Shown one piece after another: positions 34,400 to 47,006 of a stretch of 64,000 nucleotides of DNA. Both the position numbers and the translations under genes were made by a program. The number at the start of each line of letters is the position of its first letter. Positions within the stretch are counted from its first letter, which is position 1. Location: contig NW_004624743.1 of the NCBI RefSeq assembly GCF_000247695.1, forward strand, positions 8,969,326 to 9,033,325. The letters are read 5' to 3'. The notes below the pieces were generated by a model, which saw only the letters and a list, made by a program, of their open reading frames with translations, was not told where the DNA came from and made no database searches. The stretch is from Heterocephalus glaber. Its lineage: Eukaryota; Chordata; Mammalia; Rodentia; Bathyergidae.

Positions 34400-35658
34400 C
34401 ACAAAGGCCAAGCTATACAATTCGCACATACAAGCACTTTGAGGAAATATTTATTAAAATCCAAGCTGAGACACACATGAATCAAAATTAAAATGAAGAA
34501 TGGAAAACTGGAGATAAAATATAAAGATGGTGAGCAGTTGTTCAATTCACATGAAAGAACTAATAATAAAAATGGGTCATATTATTGCTTTTCAGTTATA
34601 TCATGACATAAGCAACAAAATCAGTAGAACTAAAAGAAAGAGAAGTCTGTTGAAGTGAATTTAAAATCATATCCCAAGTAAGAGCTCAATAGTTATTAAT
34701 TCTATCAAATTAGTTTTAGAGATAAAAATTACACATAACCAGAAAACTAAACAAAATACTAATTACATATTGACAAGTATGACTAACAGAAGCGTCCAAG
34801 TATATCTAACAACTAATTGAGACAATGTTTTATATGGTGATGTAAATAGATTTAATAAATTTTCTAAATTTACTAAATCATTAAAAGCATTAAAACTTAT
34901 AAGAACTTAAAAGTCAGTAATGCATTCCAAATAATCTCAAGAAACACACACACAAAGAATAAAGCACAAGAAAATACAGCTTCTGCAGCAAAAGACTGAA
35001 AATAAGGGAACAAGAAATTTAAGACCACAGTTTAGCAGCAATCACATTTACCACATCCCCGAAGATAAACAGGATAAACCAGTCTATAAAGATTTAAAGA
35101 TTCTCTAATTTGATCAGCAGTGAAGTCCAATCTCATAGTGGGTTTAAGGGAACTTGTTTAAGAGAGTGGCTCTAAAGCAACAAAAGAGACGAATAAAAAA
35201 GACATTTTTCAAAAATGCTAACAAAAAGAAGGTAAAATTGGTGATATTAATGGTTGAATTAAAAGCAAGGAGCCAAAGGGCACTGAGGAATTCAACTTGT
35301 CCTTTTAACACTTTATAAACCAAGGCTGTTCTGAAGTCTCTGCAAACAAGTAAAAACACTGTGAAGATATAATAACACTGTGAAGACATAACAGTACAAA
35401 ATTCGTAAACTAGCAAGAATAGCAATAACATGAGTAAAATAAAATAAATTAATAGATTAAATAACTTAAATGGTTTTTCACAAAGCAAAAATTGTATAAT
35501 AGCAACACAGAAGACAACAATATTATTTTGAACATACCTTTCAGCTAATTTGCTCAAATAGTCCAAATAAATATATATAAATATAGCTTTAAAATGCCAA
35601 ACTCCTTATCTACTATATTATAGAAATTTGGTTATTCATAAACTTCAAGTAAGTTTTT
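34400..35658 (+). mobile_element. decayed L1 body, plus (left part)
   Basis: Strongly A-rich on the plus strand, as L1 coding regions are. Block agatataataacactgtgaagacataacagtac resembles the ORF2 N-terminal coding region. Alignment is weak, and the boundary to the left is uncertain. The 140-codon frame on the minus strand here is a T-rich antisense opening with a hydrophobic, meaningless translation. Confidence 0.45.
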
Positions 35659-35748
35659 GTTTTTGTTTTTGTTTTGGTACTGGGGATTGAACTCAGGACC
35701 TTGTGCTTGAGAGGCAGGCACAGTGCCACTGAGCTAAATCCCCAGCCC
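35659..35748 (-). mobile_element. ID-type SINE with 14-bp TSD, antisense
   Basis: On the minus strand: gggctggggatttagctcagtgg (A box TAGCTCAGTGG), a B box (GTTCAATCC), then agtacc and a (CAAAAA)n tail. TCAAGTAAGTTTTT is duplicated at 35645-35658 and 35749-35762. The insertion sits within the decayed L1. Confidence 0.95.
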
Positions 35749-35762
35749 TCAAGTAAGTTTTT

Positions 35763-37142
35763 AAAATTATTTTTAGATTTAGAAAAGTTATCTGCTTACA
35801 GTGAACTATAAGTAGCATAATGTAAAAGGAAAAACATAATACTATAAAAGACTTAAAAGTTCTGTGCTCACAAACTCCTGCATTTAAATATGAAGCCAAA
35901 ACCAAAGTGTAGAATAGCTAGAGAACAATAAAAGGCCATCATGAGCTATAAAAGTTGATGAAGATTGTGATCAAAAGAAAATTTATAGTCTTTTAACAGT
36001 TACCTAAACAATAGAAAAGGAAAACATGAATTTAAGTATTTTACATAGGAAATTAGAAGAGTAATAATAACATGAAACTAAAGAAAAATAAAGAGAATGG
36101 TTGTGATAAAAAATTAGTAAATTGAGAAAAGAAACAGAGTTGAAAGGTAAATTGACTAAATGACATGTGTACATCATATAATGAAAACAGATATTATGTA
36201 TTTTCCCATAAACTAATATATAACATATATACATATTGTAGCTAGTATTTTAAAAAGTTTTGGGGAAAACATAAAAACAAAAATAATTGAATACTTTGAT
36301 AACTATATATTATAAAAACACTATATATTATATACATGCCACAGGTACATAAAGCTAAATTCATGTATGCGTGTACATACAAATGTTTATATGCATGTAC
36401 TGTATAAACCGATCTTGGAAAAGTAAAATAAGGAAGAAACACATATAATAAAGAAGAAGAAAAAATGGAATATGTTCATAAGTATGGATGCACCAAAATG
36501 GGAAAAGATTTACACTTTGGAGATAAATTTGAAAGTCTAAGTAAAATGAATGCTTTCTTACAATAACAGAAATGACAAAATCAGTCCTGGAAATCAGTTG
36601 AGAACAAAATTTCAATTTTCCTGAAGAAAGAAAATAAAGAAAAATGTTTATGCTAATCCAAAGTAACCTAACCTCCTTCCTAAACAAAAGGTTTTCAGTG
36701 GAAAATTCTAACCACTCCTGAGGAACAGATAATTTAATATTTTTCTGAAATATTCTATAAAACATGGAAATAAATAATTTCCTGACCAATTATAAAGGAA
36801 ATATAAATTAATATTTTAAACCCATAAAATTACCTTTTAAAAAAAAGTGAGTGAAAATAATTTGGCTTGTTACCATTTTTGTATATAAAACAAATCATTT
36901 GTTTCCTTGGGAAATTCTCAAAATATTAAAAGAGATAGCACACAATTAAATAGATTTATTCACAGAATGTGAAAACAAACCTCTACATAAAATCCATTAA
37001 TGTATTTTAAAAATTATAAAGTAAAAAGATAGCATATAATAATTACATATGTAACAAATTTTTATTTGGTAAAAGTTTTCTATTTAATCTTGATTTTTCC
37101 TTTTAATAAAATGATAATTGGTGTTTTTGTACAGCACTCTAA

Positions 37143-37175
<33 letters not shown>

Positions 37176-38960
37176 GATGAATATGTATGTCTGCAGACAA
37201 AGTCCACAATGGTTAAATATCAGAAGAATCTCCATTAAATTCATTAACAATCAAAAATAATGAGTATTATTATCACTGTTATTTGGATTTCAAATAATAT
37301 CTTTTAATATTGTTCAAGAAACACCAAATGATTTGAGTATTTTTAAATATGAGACATAAACACTAAAGAAATTTTTAAATGATTAAACAGCAGAAAAACT
37401 AAAATAACTAAACCCAAAAGCAATAGGAGTATTTACTGAAAGATGAAGCTATAAATAAGCAACTTTATGGCATTTAATATACAATATAATAAGCTACAAA
37501 AAAGCAACTATATGGAATTTAATATACAAGTATGAAATATAGATTAGTAAAGTCCTCTTAAAAATAGATTAAATATTTAGATGTGAAATCAATCACAAAT
37601 TTGAGAAATTGGTAAAGTATAAAATGCTATTATGTAGGTATAGTATTTGTAAAGGCTTCAAAAGAAAATATAAAATTTATTATACAGAAAGATTCAGTAT
37701 TGTAAAAATGTTAAGTTCAAACTAAATTAATCTAGAGATTTCACATGATCCAAATAAAATACCACAGCCTTATTTTTGGAACTTGAACAAGCTGATTCTA
37801 AATTTCTTATGTAAAACTAAACATGAAAAACTGGCAGGAAGTTTCTGAAAAAATTAAAAGTAGTAAAAGAGAATACTTCAATAAGATGAGATATATTTTA
37901 ATACTACTATAGTTGTTTGGTTTTGTGCTGATATCTGATAGGAAGCCTAATCAACTAAATAGAAGAAAAAGTCAAGAAATAAAGGGAAATGTATTTGAGA
38001 ATCCATTGCATCATAAAGCTAGCATCTCAAATCCCAAGAAAAATAGCTTTCTCAATAAATGATGCTGGGAAAGCAAGCTAGCTATTTATCTTAAAGCTAG
38101 TTATTGTCATGAAAGTTGACCCCAACAAATTTTAGGTATATCAAAGATTTGAACATAAACATAAAACTTTAAAAGCAATAAAAAATTGGCATACTTAAAA
38201 ATGGTTTTCTTTTATGAGAATACTCCTTTTATTAAGGGGAGCCAGCCACAAGCAGCATAAGAAAAGTATGATAAATATGACTATATCAAAATTAAAGTAT
38301 TCTATGACTCAAAATGCAGAAAATGAAAAATAAAAGTAATGCTTATTAAATAGAATTATTTCTCTTATATGTAATCAACAAGTATAGAATTTCTTTTAAA
38401 ATAACTGAACTGAAAAAGTCCAAACACAGAAAGAACTGTAGTTTTACATACAGTATCCAATTGCAGAGTTAAAATAACCTTTGACTAAAAATGCTATTTT
38501 GAGGTATTTATCTAGCATTTACATGGGTGTCCATAAACAAAGAAACAGAAATAAGGTTGCTTTATGTAGCATACTTCGAAAGAATAAAAGACTGCAAAAT
38601 TTCTAAATTTCAAGAGGCAATAAATGAGTTAAGTCAATTTCAGGGCCCGCATAAATAAACTATTCTGTAGCTGTAAGCAAGGAACACTATAGTGTTGTAA
38701 TGAAAATATCCCTAAAATATAGTGTTAAAAAAGGAGAAAAATATTTTTTTAAAGGAGAGAAATATTTTATTATTTTATATGTATGTGTATATATAAAGCA
38801 TTTTGGAAACAGACACAAAAGACATTAGAAATCGGGATTGGAGAGCAAGGATGAAAGCAAAGTTGCTTTTCATATCATAAATTCTTAACTACTTGGATGT
38901 TTTTGCACAAACATTTGTCACTTTTTAAATTTAAAAAGAAAAAGAAAAATCAAATCTGAT
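35763..38960 (+). mobile_element. old L1 (L1MB/MC-like), ORF2 to 3' end, plus
   Basis: From about 37700 the order of blocks follows L1 ORF2: tttcttatgtaaaactaaacatg, then ctttctcaataaatgatgctgggaaa, then tttgaacataaacataaaactttaaaagcaata, then atatgactatatcaaaattaaagta. The 3' region of an L1MB/MC element follows, with caataaatgagttaagtcaatt, ataaataaactattctgtagctgt and caaggaacactatagtg, ending near gatgtttttgcacaaac. The part left of 37000 is less clear. All frames are broken. Confidence 0.7.
37143..37176. repeat. (CA)n microsatellite
   Basis: CA run interrupted once by AA, inside the L1. Confidence 0.93.
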
Positions 38961-38984
38961 AATTGAAGTAAGCATTAACCATTT

Positions 38985-39203
38985 TATTTTATTTTCTGCA
39001 ATACTGGGGATTGAATCCAGGTACTACCATGTGCTGGGCCAATGCTCTGCAGTGGACTGCATCCACTGCCTTTTCTATTTGTATTCTGAGGCAGAGTCTC
39101 ACTACTGTGCCCTTGCTGGCCACAAACTTTCAAACTTGCAAACTTTCTGCATCAGACTCCCAGGTATCTACAATTACAGGCACCACCAGTCCGGCCACTC
39201 AGC
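38985..39203 (-). mobile_element. B1-ID dimeric SINE, antisense
   Basis: On the plus strand it opens with the (ATTTT)n tail, then aatactggggattgaatccaggta (antisense ID B box), then gaggcagagtctcactactgtgcccttgctggccac and acaattacaggcaccacca (antisense B1). This is the same order as the element at 19312-19545. Confidence 0.8.
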
Positions 39204-39499
39204 CTCTTTATAACCTCATGAACTTGATAACAACCAATGGTACTGCAAAGTTATATAAAATTTTTGATAACATAATTTCATGTCACAATTTCTCTTCTCA
39301 ATATTTGTCCTCTTAAAGCACAATATTTCTAGGAGTCAAGAAAAGGCAAAAGATGTTCTATAATCAGTGAAGTCTTTTTAACTCCTAATGATGTGCCTGC
39401 AAAAGTATTCAAATATTCGTTCATTTTAAATGAAACTATAAGAATTTAATAGCATGTATGTGAGTTTGAGGAAAGACTATTGAAATTATATTCACATCA
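39204..39499. other. no gene or repeat recognised
   Basis: AT-rich; nothing recognised. Confidence 0.4.
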
Positions 39500-39690
39500 T
39501 CTGCATTTGAACCTGGCTGTACCATTTACTTGGACAAGATATGCAGTCTATTAAATTCTCAATTTATTGAATGACAAAATAGAGATATAGGCAACAACTT
39601 TATAGTATAGTTGTGAAGATTACACTCTGACATATTAATGTTGAATAAGGTTTCCAGGGCACTTAGTGCCATAGGATGACTGTCCAAAAG
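39500..39690 (+). mobile_element. MIR, plus
   Basis: Block gcatttgaacctggctgtaccatttacttggacaagatatgcagtc and tgaatgacaaaatagagatat, ending with agtatagttgtgaagattac, is the MIR 5'-core-3' order. Confidence 0.75.
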
Positions 39691-42600
39691 ATATTATCTT
39701 TGTGGTATTGTCTACAACAGCATCTTCAGGCCAGAAAATGGTTAGAGGTCCCAACAGATCCAAAGTAAATTCCAAAAAGCTATGAAAACAAGAGAATGGA
39801 AACCACATGCCACTTAATAGAGTCTCAATTCACTCTGCAGCTCCTGCCCGAAGTGGAAAGCTCACAGAAGCATGTGGATTATATTCAGCTGGATGCGCTT
39901 TGAATGCTTTTTAAATACTCTTTAATTTGTTGTTGTTGTTAATGACCCGATTGAGAATTTTTAGGGTCTACTAAAGGAGCATTTTATTTGTCACTTAGCA
40001 CTATCTCTTTTCTTCCAATTTTCTTCTCTCTCTGTTTTCTGCCTCTTCTTCCATTACATAAATAGATAGAACCATGCCATATGTGTAATTTGCTTCAATT
40101 TCACTCTTTCTCCCCTTATAGAAAGTTGTTTTAAATGGACTATACCAACAGAACTAGAGGTGTTAACTAGATCAAACAGTTAATTTTGAAAAAATTTGAA
40201 GGCTTTCCATAACATTTGTTTATGTTGGCTTTTTCATTTAGTTTCTAGGAAAATTTTATCACTGTGACAGTTAATTCAAATGCCAGCAAGACCTGGTAAG
40301 CAAATAACTTGCCAAGTTTTAACTAGAAGTACTCCTTAGCCTTTACCAAAAGAAGGAGCAATTTGAGGTGTATTTCTATAATGGATGAGCCGTCTGGCTG
40401 AGTATTCCATTACCTCATTCATTTTAAAGTCAATGTAGAACTTATGGACAGTGCCCAAAATCACAGCCCTGAGTCCAGACTCCCTTTTTTAGTCTACAGA
40501 GGAGTCATTGCATAAGTTGTCATCTCTCCGAGCCAGCTCCTCTCCATCATATTCTTTTTCCTGAGGGGCACAAGGGTTTCAGACTCTTGGACTAGCCAAT
40601 AAAGTCAGTCCCATTAAAGATCAGCACATCTAGTTAAAACCTCCAGTTTCCATCTTATGGGAAATTAGCATATCACTAACAGAATGATTTGGCAAAGGTT
40701 ACCAAGCCTTAAAAGTACCCAAGATTCAAACCACTCACTACCTTTGTGTTCACTCTATCATTACAAATTAGTAACCAGGAATTTTATAAAATATTAACTT
40801 TCCCAAATGTTTTGAAAAACTATCTCCTTAGAGGCTTGTAGTCCTAAATATGGAAAGTATGGCTTCTTCAAGGAATGCCAGATCAGACCATCTTCTCTAA
40901 GAAGAAATGATGTCATGGTTGCTTAGGGAATGAAGCTTATCTGTGTGCATACCCAACCTATAATTAGCAATGGGTGGGGGACAGGCTGCATATTGCTAGG
41001 GTAGGGTTACCTTTGCTATTTCACAGTCCCTGCTCTCCTGAGGCTGCTTACATCATTCCTTCAAATGTCCTCATGAACAAGGGAATAGAGAGTGTTAGCA
41101 CTACCAAATGGCTCATCTTTTGTCACACATGTTCTTTACACTTCCACAGCTTTTCCTTATATTCTCTTCTGCCTGAATATATTCAAGTTTCCTCTAGATG
41201 GCCAGTGTAAACCTTTGAGGAATACCAGATAGGTGAACTCCTGGGCCTGAGACTTTGATAAACGTAGTTAGCGTAAAAGCTAACTATGTCCAAGTGGAAA
41301 TCCAAAGTTGGGGAAGATATATCTATTTTCAAGTACAGGAGGCAAACTACAAAAACCAAGGTCAAGGGGATTTGAGAGAGGAATGAAATCCAAGGTTCTA
41401 AGAAAAAATTATAAAATGTGAAAGTGTTATAGGTTTACTCTTAATATGAGAGGACAACATTTTTCAAGGAAGCATTTGTCTGCTTGAATGTATAAAGTCA
41501 GGACACCCAACTGCTTCTTCTGTCCTTTTCTCACTTATTGAGGTTGTTTTCACCCTTCTCAGCCTACATGAACATCTTCCTTCTACAGTCTTCTGAAACT
41601 TTTCTGACTCTTAGTAGAATGAATCATTCCCTCTTTTGAGCTCACTCAAAATGTATTCAAATTGCCTAGTTTGAATTTTATCATTTTAATATATTTATGT
41701 AGTAGAGATTTATCTTCTTGAGATGAGGCCAAGTATAAAATTTTATTTTTCTTTACCTCTCTGAACACTAACCAATTCATAAGTAAAAGCATAGTTTAGA
41801 TAAGAAGAATTAAATTCAAATATCACTTGCATTTTCCATGAGATTAGATAATACATATAACATCTCAGAGAAGCTTTAATAGACTAGAGTTTATTACCTG
41901 CTTGATTAATTCTATTGCCATCATAAATGATGCCTTACTGTACCTTAGATAGGCAATTTGTGAAGAAATTAGCGAAAAGAAAACAAAACCAAACAAAAGT
42001 GTTACATAATTATCAGTGTATATGATCAAAATGAAGAGAATTTTAGATGGAAGATAAATTTACTTTCGAGGAAGACATAGCAAGATGATAAAGGGAGAGA
42101 AATAATTCTATTGAGCCACCTACTGAGGAAGAATATTAAACACCTATAATTGTGATGCCAATACTTACTTGAAAAGCGGGGAATTATATTTATATTACTC
42201 TCGTGGCATCTGTGAGACATTTGGGTAATTTTAGTTCAAGGTTTCTGTCTTTCTGATTTTCAGAGCTTTCATAGCTTCAGTGCCCTGTCATGTTGGGGAA
42301 AGAGTGCTTATTCATAAGAAGCTGAATCTTCACTCTTTAGTCATTAGTGAAAATGGGTCGTAGATCATGTCATGTTGTGTGTAACCTAGTGAATAATCCT
42401 GGCGTGAGAGAAGTTTCAAAATCATGGTTTCATATAGAAACCTTTTGAAACTCATTAGCTTTTGATAATTCTATTAATATGGAAAGCATTAAAATCATGG
42501 AGCTCATTTCAGAAAAAAGTCAGTAGCGAACGTGTTCGGGGGACATTTTCTCTTTCAACTTCCTGAGAACAAAAGAGAAGACAGTTCAGGGACCTAAGGT

Positions 42601-42944
42601 GATGCCTATTTCAGAGGCAGAAGAAACAAGTTCACAGAAGCTTCACATGGTGAGTTAGCGGATTCTGAAATGAAAATTTGCAAGAGCATTAGAGCAACAT
42701 CTCTAAATGTGACTCTGGGCACTGGAGAAGCCTCTCCACTTGTGATTGATTTGCATTTCTGCCTATGTCTGAATTCATATTCCATAAGCACAGATGGAGG
42801 TGTGATAGATTTTTTTTGAGCACATCTATTTATTCAGATACCGGATTCAGTCTCAGAGTAGGGAGATGGTAAAGGCTGCTGTGAGCAGATGGCTCACAGG
42901 CACTATGACTTCAGAAACAACATTCTTTAAAGATAAGTGGCACC
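39691..42944. other. long unique stretch, no gene recognised
   Basis: About 3.2 kb in which I recognise no gene or classifiable repeat. A small imperfect inverted repeat (TAGTTAGC/GCTAACTA) lies at about 41265-41288. The 60-80-codon frames are shadows. Confidence 0.45.
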
Positions 42945-43150
42945 GTAATAATAATAATACTTAGCACATATATTGCACCTTTGGTCTGCCAACATTAACT
43001 AATTAATCTTCAGTAGACCCCTGTGAGATAAGTAAGTGCTTATAATTATATCTATTATGCAGTCAAGTCAACTAAGAATATGTCTGCACATACTGTGGAA
43101 GAATTGGCCCAAGTTAAAGACCGGGTGGATCCAATTTGCATGGCTCTTTA
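42945..43150 (-). mobile_element. MIR, antisense
   Basis: Starts just after a short (AAT)n run. Blocks cttagcacatatattgcacc, cagtagacccctgtgagataagtaagtgcttataattatat and tatgcagtcaagtcaactaag are in antisense MIR order. Confidence 0.65.
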
Positions 43151-43854
43151 AGATTTCTGCTCTAGTAGCAGAGACTAGTATTTCTAGACACCATGCTGTT
43201 TGAGGCACCTAGTAGATTTGAAGCAGGATATCAACTGCAAGACATATTTCATTCAGAAGGTTTGTGCTGCAGCCATCCAAACTAGGCCCGAGAATAGCTG
43301 AGTTATGTTTCTAAAACCCCAGGGTCCACAACTGACCAAAGCAGTAGTGGAATTGCAGAGCCCCACCTGCTTCTCCTGTGTGAAGAAGGCGATTTGACTG
43401 CACATATCTTTTAATGCTATTCTTTGAATTATTGAACAAAATAAAGAGTTAGCAGGAGTCTGGAGCTTTCTCTTCATGTTTGCTGTGCTTGAGGGTTTTT
43501 TATTGTACGTGGGTTGAGTGCTACCTATGGCTCTAGCCAGAGAGACAAATAATGCACATCAGAATGCAGGGCTGCTGAGACACTTGAAGATGACACTGAA
43601 TTGCTTAGATTCTCAGGTTTTGATCGTGCTGACACGGAGAAGCAAAGGGGTGATCGTGGGGATCTAAATTTTGGTCTCATTGGAGGTTGCATGACATCAG
43701 AAGAACTGAGCCTTGATTTGAAAACATAAAGAAATATTATTTTTTAAAATGGCAGTATGGGTAGACCCCAATAAACTTAAGAGAATTTCAGGAGAAAATG
43801 TACGGGGCGTGTTCCTTGGTACCTGACATTTGGTAGAAAAGCAAGCGATATTTC
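43151..43854. other. no gene or repeat recognised
   Basis: Apparently unique sequence; no coding signal. Confidence 0.45.
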
Positions 43855-43945
43855 ACTGCCCAAGTCATCTTTTATTAGCAGTGTGGCTCAGGGCAAGTCA
43901 AACCCCTTCAGACTCAATTTGTTCACTAAAAAAAAGGCAACTTCA
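43855..43945 (+). mobile_element. MIR core, plus
   Basis: Block ttattagcagtgtggctcagggcaagtcaaaccccttcagactcaatttgttcactaaa is the MIR core (actagctgtgtgacct...ctcagtttcctcatctgtaaa). Confidence 0.7.
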
Positions 43946-44794
43946 CCAACCACAAGTAACTTTAGAGACCCTAAAGCCTCATGTGTTGCTCTTAAACAAG
44001 TCCAAAAGTTTTCATGACTATTTTGAATCTTTTTCCTAATACAAGATCTTTTACTACGCTATTGACCATCTGAAGCCACCAAACCCTTTATTTTAAATCT
44101 TGGAAGTGTCTATCTACTTTGACCATCTACTGTCCCTTTTACTTTTTAAACCTGCTTTTGTTTTATGCAAGGGATCTCCAACTCAAATCTTTAGGGGAAT
44201 GGGGAGATCACATTAAATGTGCACCTGCTGAATACCTAACACACTCAGTGATGGTTCTTAGAAGTAAATATTGGCTCCAAGCCCTGATGTTGGCAGACAG
44301 AAAGAAGGTTGCATCAAATGCAAATCCCATGGGGGATACAGGAGTATTTCTTGGGTCATGCAAGAGACCCCTCCCCAGATACTATATACTTTTCCTCCCT
44401 TGGACTAATGTGCTCTCCCTTCTTCTCACTTATCAAAAACTTTAAAAAATATCTAATTACATTCAAGTTCACCCATGAGGTTATTCCTGACATCCACAGT
44501 TCATAGTGAACTCTTCTTACACAAAATCACAAGTTTCACCTTCTGCACATCTCGTTGCCCATTGAGAATGGCATGTGGTACCTGATTTTTGAACTTCCTA
44601 TAAATACGTGCACTGTTTGTTATAATATTTAAATTAGCATATACATTTTGAGCTGGGAAATACATTTGGTACATAAAAAATCCCAATAAATATTAGTTAT
44701 TATAATTATTTTATGATGTCTTAGTACTGAATTATATTATTCTCTACCTGGCCTTTTACAGAAATAATCACAAAGATATCATTTGCACATTTAT
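43946..44794. other. no gene or repeat recognised
   Basis: The 108-codon frame at 44119-44445 has no recognisable domain; treated as non-coding. Confidence 0.4.
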
Positions 44795-44975
44795 TAAAGT
44801 TTCCAGTGTACCAAATCATTGACTCTTTATAAAATACTTAGAAGTATGTGGAATTTTCTTTCATGGAGCGAAGAATTAAAATTCAGTAAAGGATAGATAA
44901 TTAAATGTGGGCACACAACTAGGAGACATGATGACAGGAAGCTGACAGCTTCTGATTCCAAGATCAGTCGAGGGG
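44795..44975 (-). mobile_element. MIR, antisense
   Basis: Blocks tgactctttataaaatactta, atggagcgaagaattaaaattcag and gggcacacaactaggagac...gattccaagatcag follow antisense MIR order. Confidence 0.55.
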
Positions 44976-46194
44976 AAGAATTTATCAGTTATGACTTATA
45001 GAGCTCTCTAATACAATCCCTAAACTGGTCTCCTACTGCTGGATCATGTGACCTTTACTACTATGACTGAATTGGTCTGTAACCGTGAACAGATGTTTCT
45101 GGTTGAAATTGTAATTTTATTGAGGAAAGGTCTTTCAGCAGGCATTTTAGTTACCCTTAACCTCTTGCTATAAGTTTCGATATCCTTTGAACGTTCAATA
45201 AATATTTTAAAAATTCACATTGTTTAAGACTTTAACATCAGTTTGACTATAAGTTTGTCATGTGAACACTAAGATAATCAGCAAACATTTCTTTCAATCA
45301 CATCATCTGGATGTAAGAAGAGAAAAGCACTTGCCAATAAAATGATGAACAAAAATATGACATCTCTGGCATTTACTATAAATGTGTTCTGTGTCATCAA
45401 GTTATTTTCCTTAGGTTGAAAATTATGAAAACTATAATGAAACACTTTCAATGATAGACTTAGACTTCTTCATATGGTACAACACTTAGAAATCATATCC
45501 CTTGTGAAAATCCACAAAATACTAATTACTTCTATTTAGTTCACAGTAGTTCAGCATAAATGTTTCTCTACAGTGTTTCAAACTCCACATTGCATATTCA
45601 TATTAAACTAAAATGCACAGTAACCACCAAAAACATTGGTGGTACTTCAACAAAAATTATTATTTATGTCAGGCACTGGTGTGTTCTTATGTTAATATTC
45701 TTCTCTAACTTATTCATTTGCCTTTCCCACTATACAATAAGAAGTACTATGTACACATTGGAAAAATTATCTTGAGATTAACACTAAAAATGGAGAAATT
45801 CTACTAGCCAATGTAAAGATTCACCTAGACATTTGCATAAAACAGCTACAACTTGACGTTGGCATTGAAGCACAGGACACATTTTATAGAATTCCAACTT
45901 CGATGCAGAACATTTGAAAAATTTCTTCATGAAACTGAAGGAAAGCTGAAGTATCCTTATGGTTTGTTCTTTATTAAAAGTAATGAATATGTCAACTTGT
46001 TTATTTATATTTACCTGCCATTTTCTTCTCTTCTTTAAAAAGTAAACCACGCACATTTATATGTAGAGCTAATTCTTTAAGAACATCTCCTTACCTAATA
46101 AAGGAAATCCATATCTGGGTGTTACAAGGACACTGGATGTCATGGTAGCTGTACGATGGCCACGCCTTGTCTATTTTGCTATTCCAATGGCAGC
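44976..46194. other. no gene recognised
   Basis: AT-rich. A short gaacgttcaataaatatttt block at 45190-45210 could be the last bases of an L2. Confidence 0.4.
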
Positions 46195-46391
46195 AGTTAG
46201 GTGCAGAATCTCCTTGCTAGCCAGGCTTGACAATGCATGTATGTAATGGCCAGCATTCTGTAGGCTGAGGCTGGATGATCACAAGTTTGTGCTCAGGCTT
46301 GGCAACTTAGCAAAACAAAACTATAACACAGTCTGAGGATATAGCACTGTATAATGGCCTTGGGTTCAATCCCCTGTAATATGAAAGGAGG

Positions 46392-46392
<1 letters not shown>
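46195..46392 (+). mobile_element. B1-ID dimeric SINE, plus
   Basis: B1 half: ggcttgacaatgcatgtatgtaatggccagcattctgtaggctgaggctgga. ID half: tctgaggatatagcactgtataatggccttgggttcaatcccctgtaat, with B box GGTTCAATCCC. The tail leads into the purine microsatellite and the gap that follow. Confidence 0.8.
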
Positions 46393-46429
<37 letters not shown>

Positions 46430-46436
46430 GAGGAGG
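46393..46436. repeat. (GA)n / (GAG)n microsatellite next to the gap
   Basis: A pure GA run followed by GGAGGAGGAGG, ending exactly at the first N. Confidence 0.95.
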
Positions 46437-46536
46437 NNNNNNNNNNNNNNNNNNNNNNNNNNNNNNNNNNNNNNNNNNNNNNNNNNNNNNNNNNNNNNNN
46501 NNNNNNNNNNNNNNNNNNNNNNNNNNNNNNNNNNNN
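46437..46536. other. assembly gap (100 N)
   Basis: Exactly 100 unknown bases, the conventional placeholder for a gap of unknown size, so coordinates beyond it are nominal. The reading frames spanning it are artefacts of translating N and purine repeat. Confidence 0.99.
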
Positions 46537-46591
46537 AAGGAAGGAAGGAAGGAAGGAAGGAAGGAAGGAAGGAAGGAAGGAAGGAAGGAAG
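46537..46591. repeat. (AAGG)n microsatellite
   Basis: More than twelve uninterrupted GGAA/AAGG tetramers start at the last N of the gap, then gggaggtcc. Confidence 0.97.
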
Positions 46592-46937
46592 GGGAGGTCC
46601 AATAAGAGAAGAAAATGTCATATCATATCACTGTGTATTTTGACTCCACTCTCCTAAAGCAAAGACTGAGTGGGTAGAAGGGAGTAATTGTAAAGTTCCA
46701 TGGGATGGGGTGGGGGTGAATGTAGTGGGAGACAAGTCAACAGTAATAGTTTTCTTGTCAGCCATAAATGTATTCATGAACACTCCATTGCTATTCTGAT
46801 GGTAATGGAAGGGAGACTGGAGAACTGATAATAATGACACAACTAAAGAAGCAAATTTGGTTTTTCCTCACTTTAGTAAATATCTCTCATCCATTTCATC
46901 CATCAGTTCTAGGAAAGCTCTCTTCAGAGCATTTGCT
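46592..46937. other. no gene or repeat recognised
   Basis: Unclassified sequence; nothing to report. Confidence 0.4.
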
Positions 46938-47006
46938 CGCAGCTCGGCGAACCCGCACAGGTGGTGCCGCCTCAGCAGGAAACCATCTTCTTGCTGAGGG
47001 GCCGCC
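46938..47006. other. CpG-dense 70-bp patch with 8-bp hairpin
   Basis: Six CpGs in about 70 bp, in a region otherwise poor in them. CCTCAGCA (46970-46977) pairs with TGCTGAGG (46992-46999) across a 14-nt loop. I recognise no exon, tRNA, snRNA or repeat in it. Confidence 0.4.

Noticed and set aside
35144..35566. 140-codon minus-strand frame with membrane-like segments
   Set aside because: It lies antisense in decayed L1 sequence; the hydrophobicity comes from T-rich codons.
46307..46621. Three long frames crossing the N block
   Set aside because: They consist of N-derived unknown residues and microsatellite translation.
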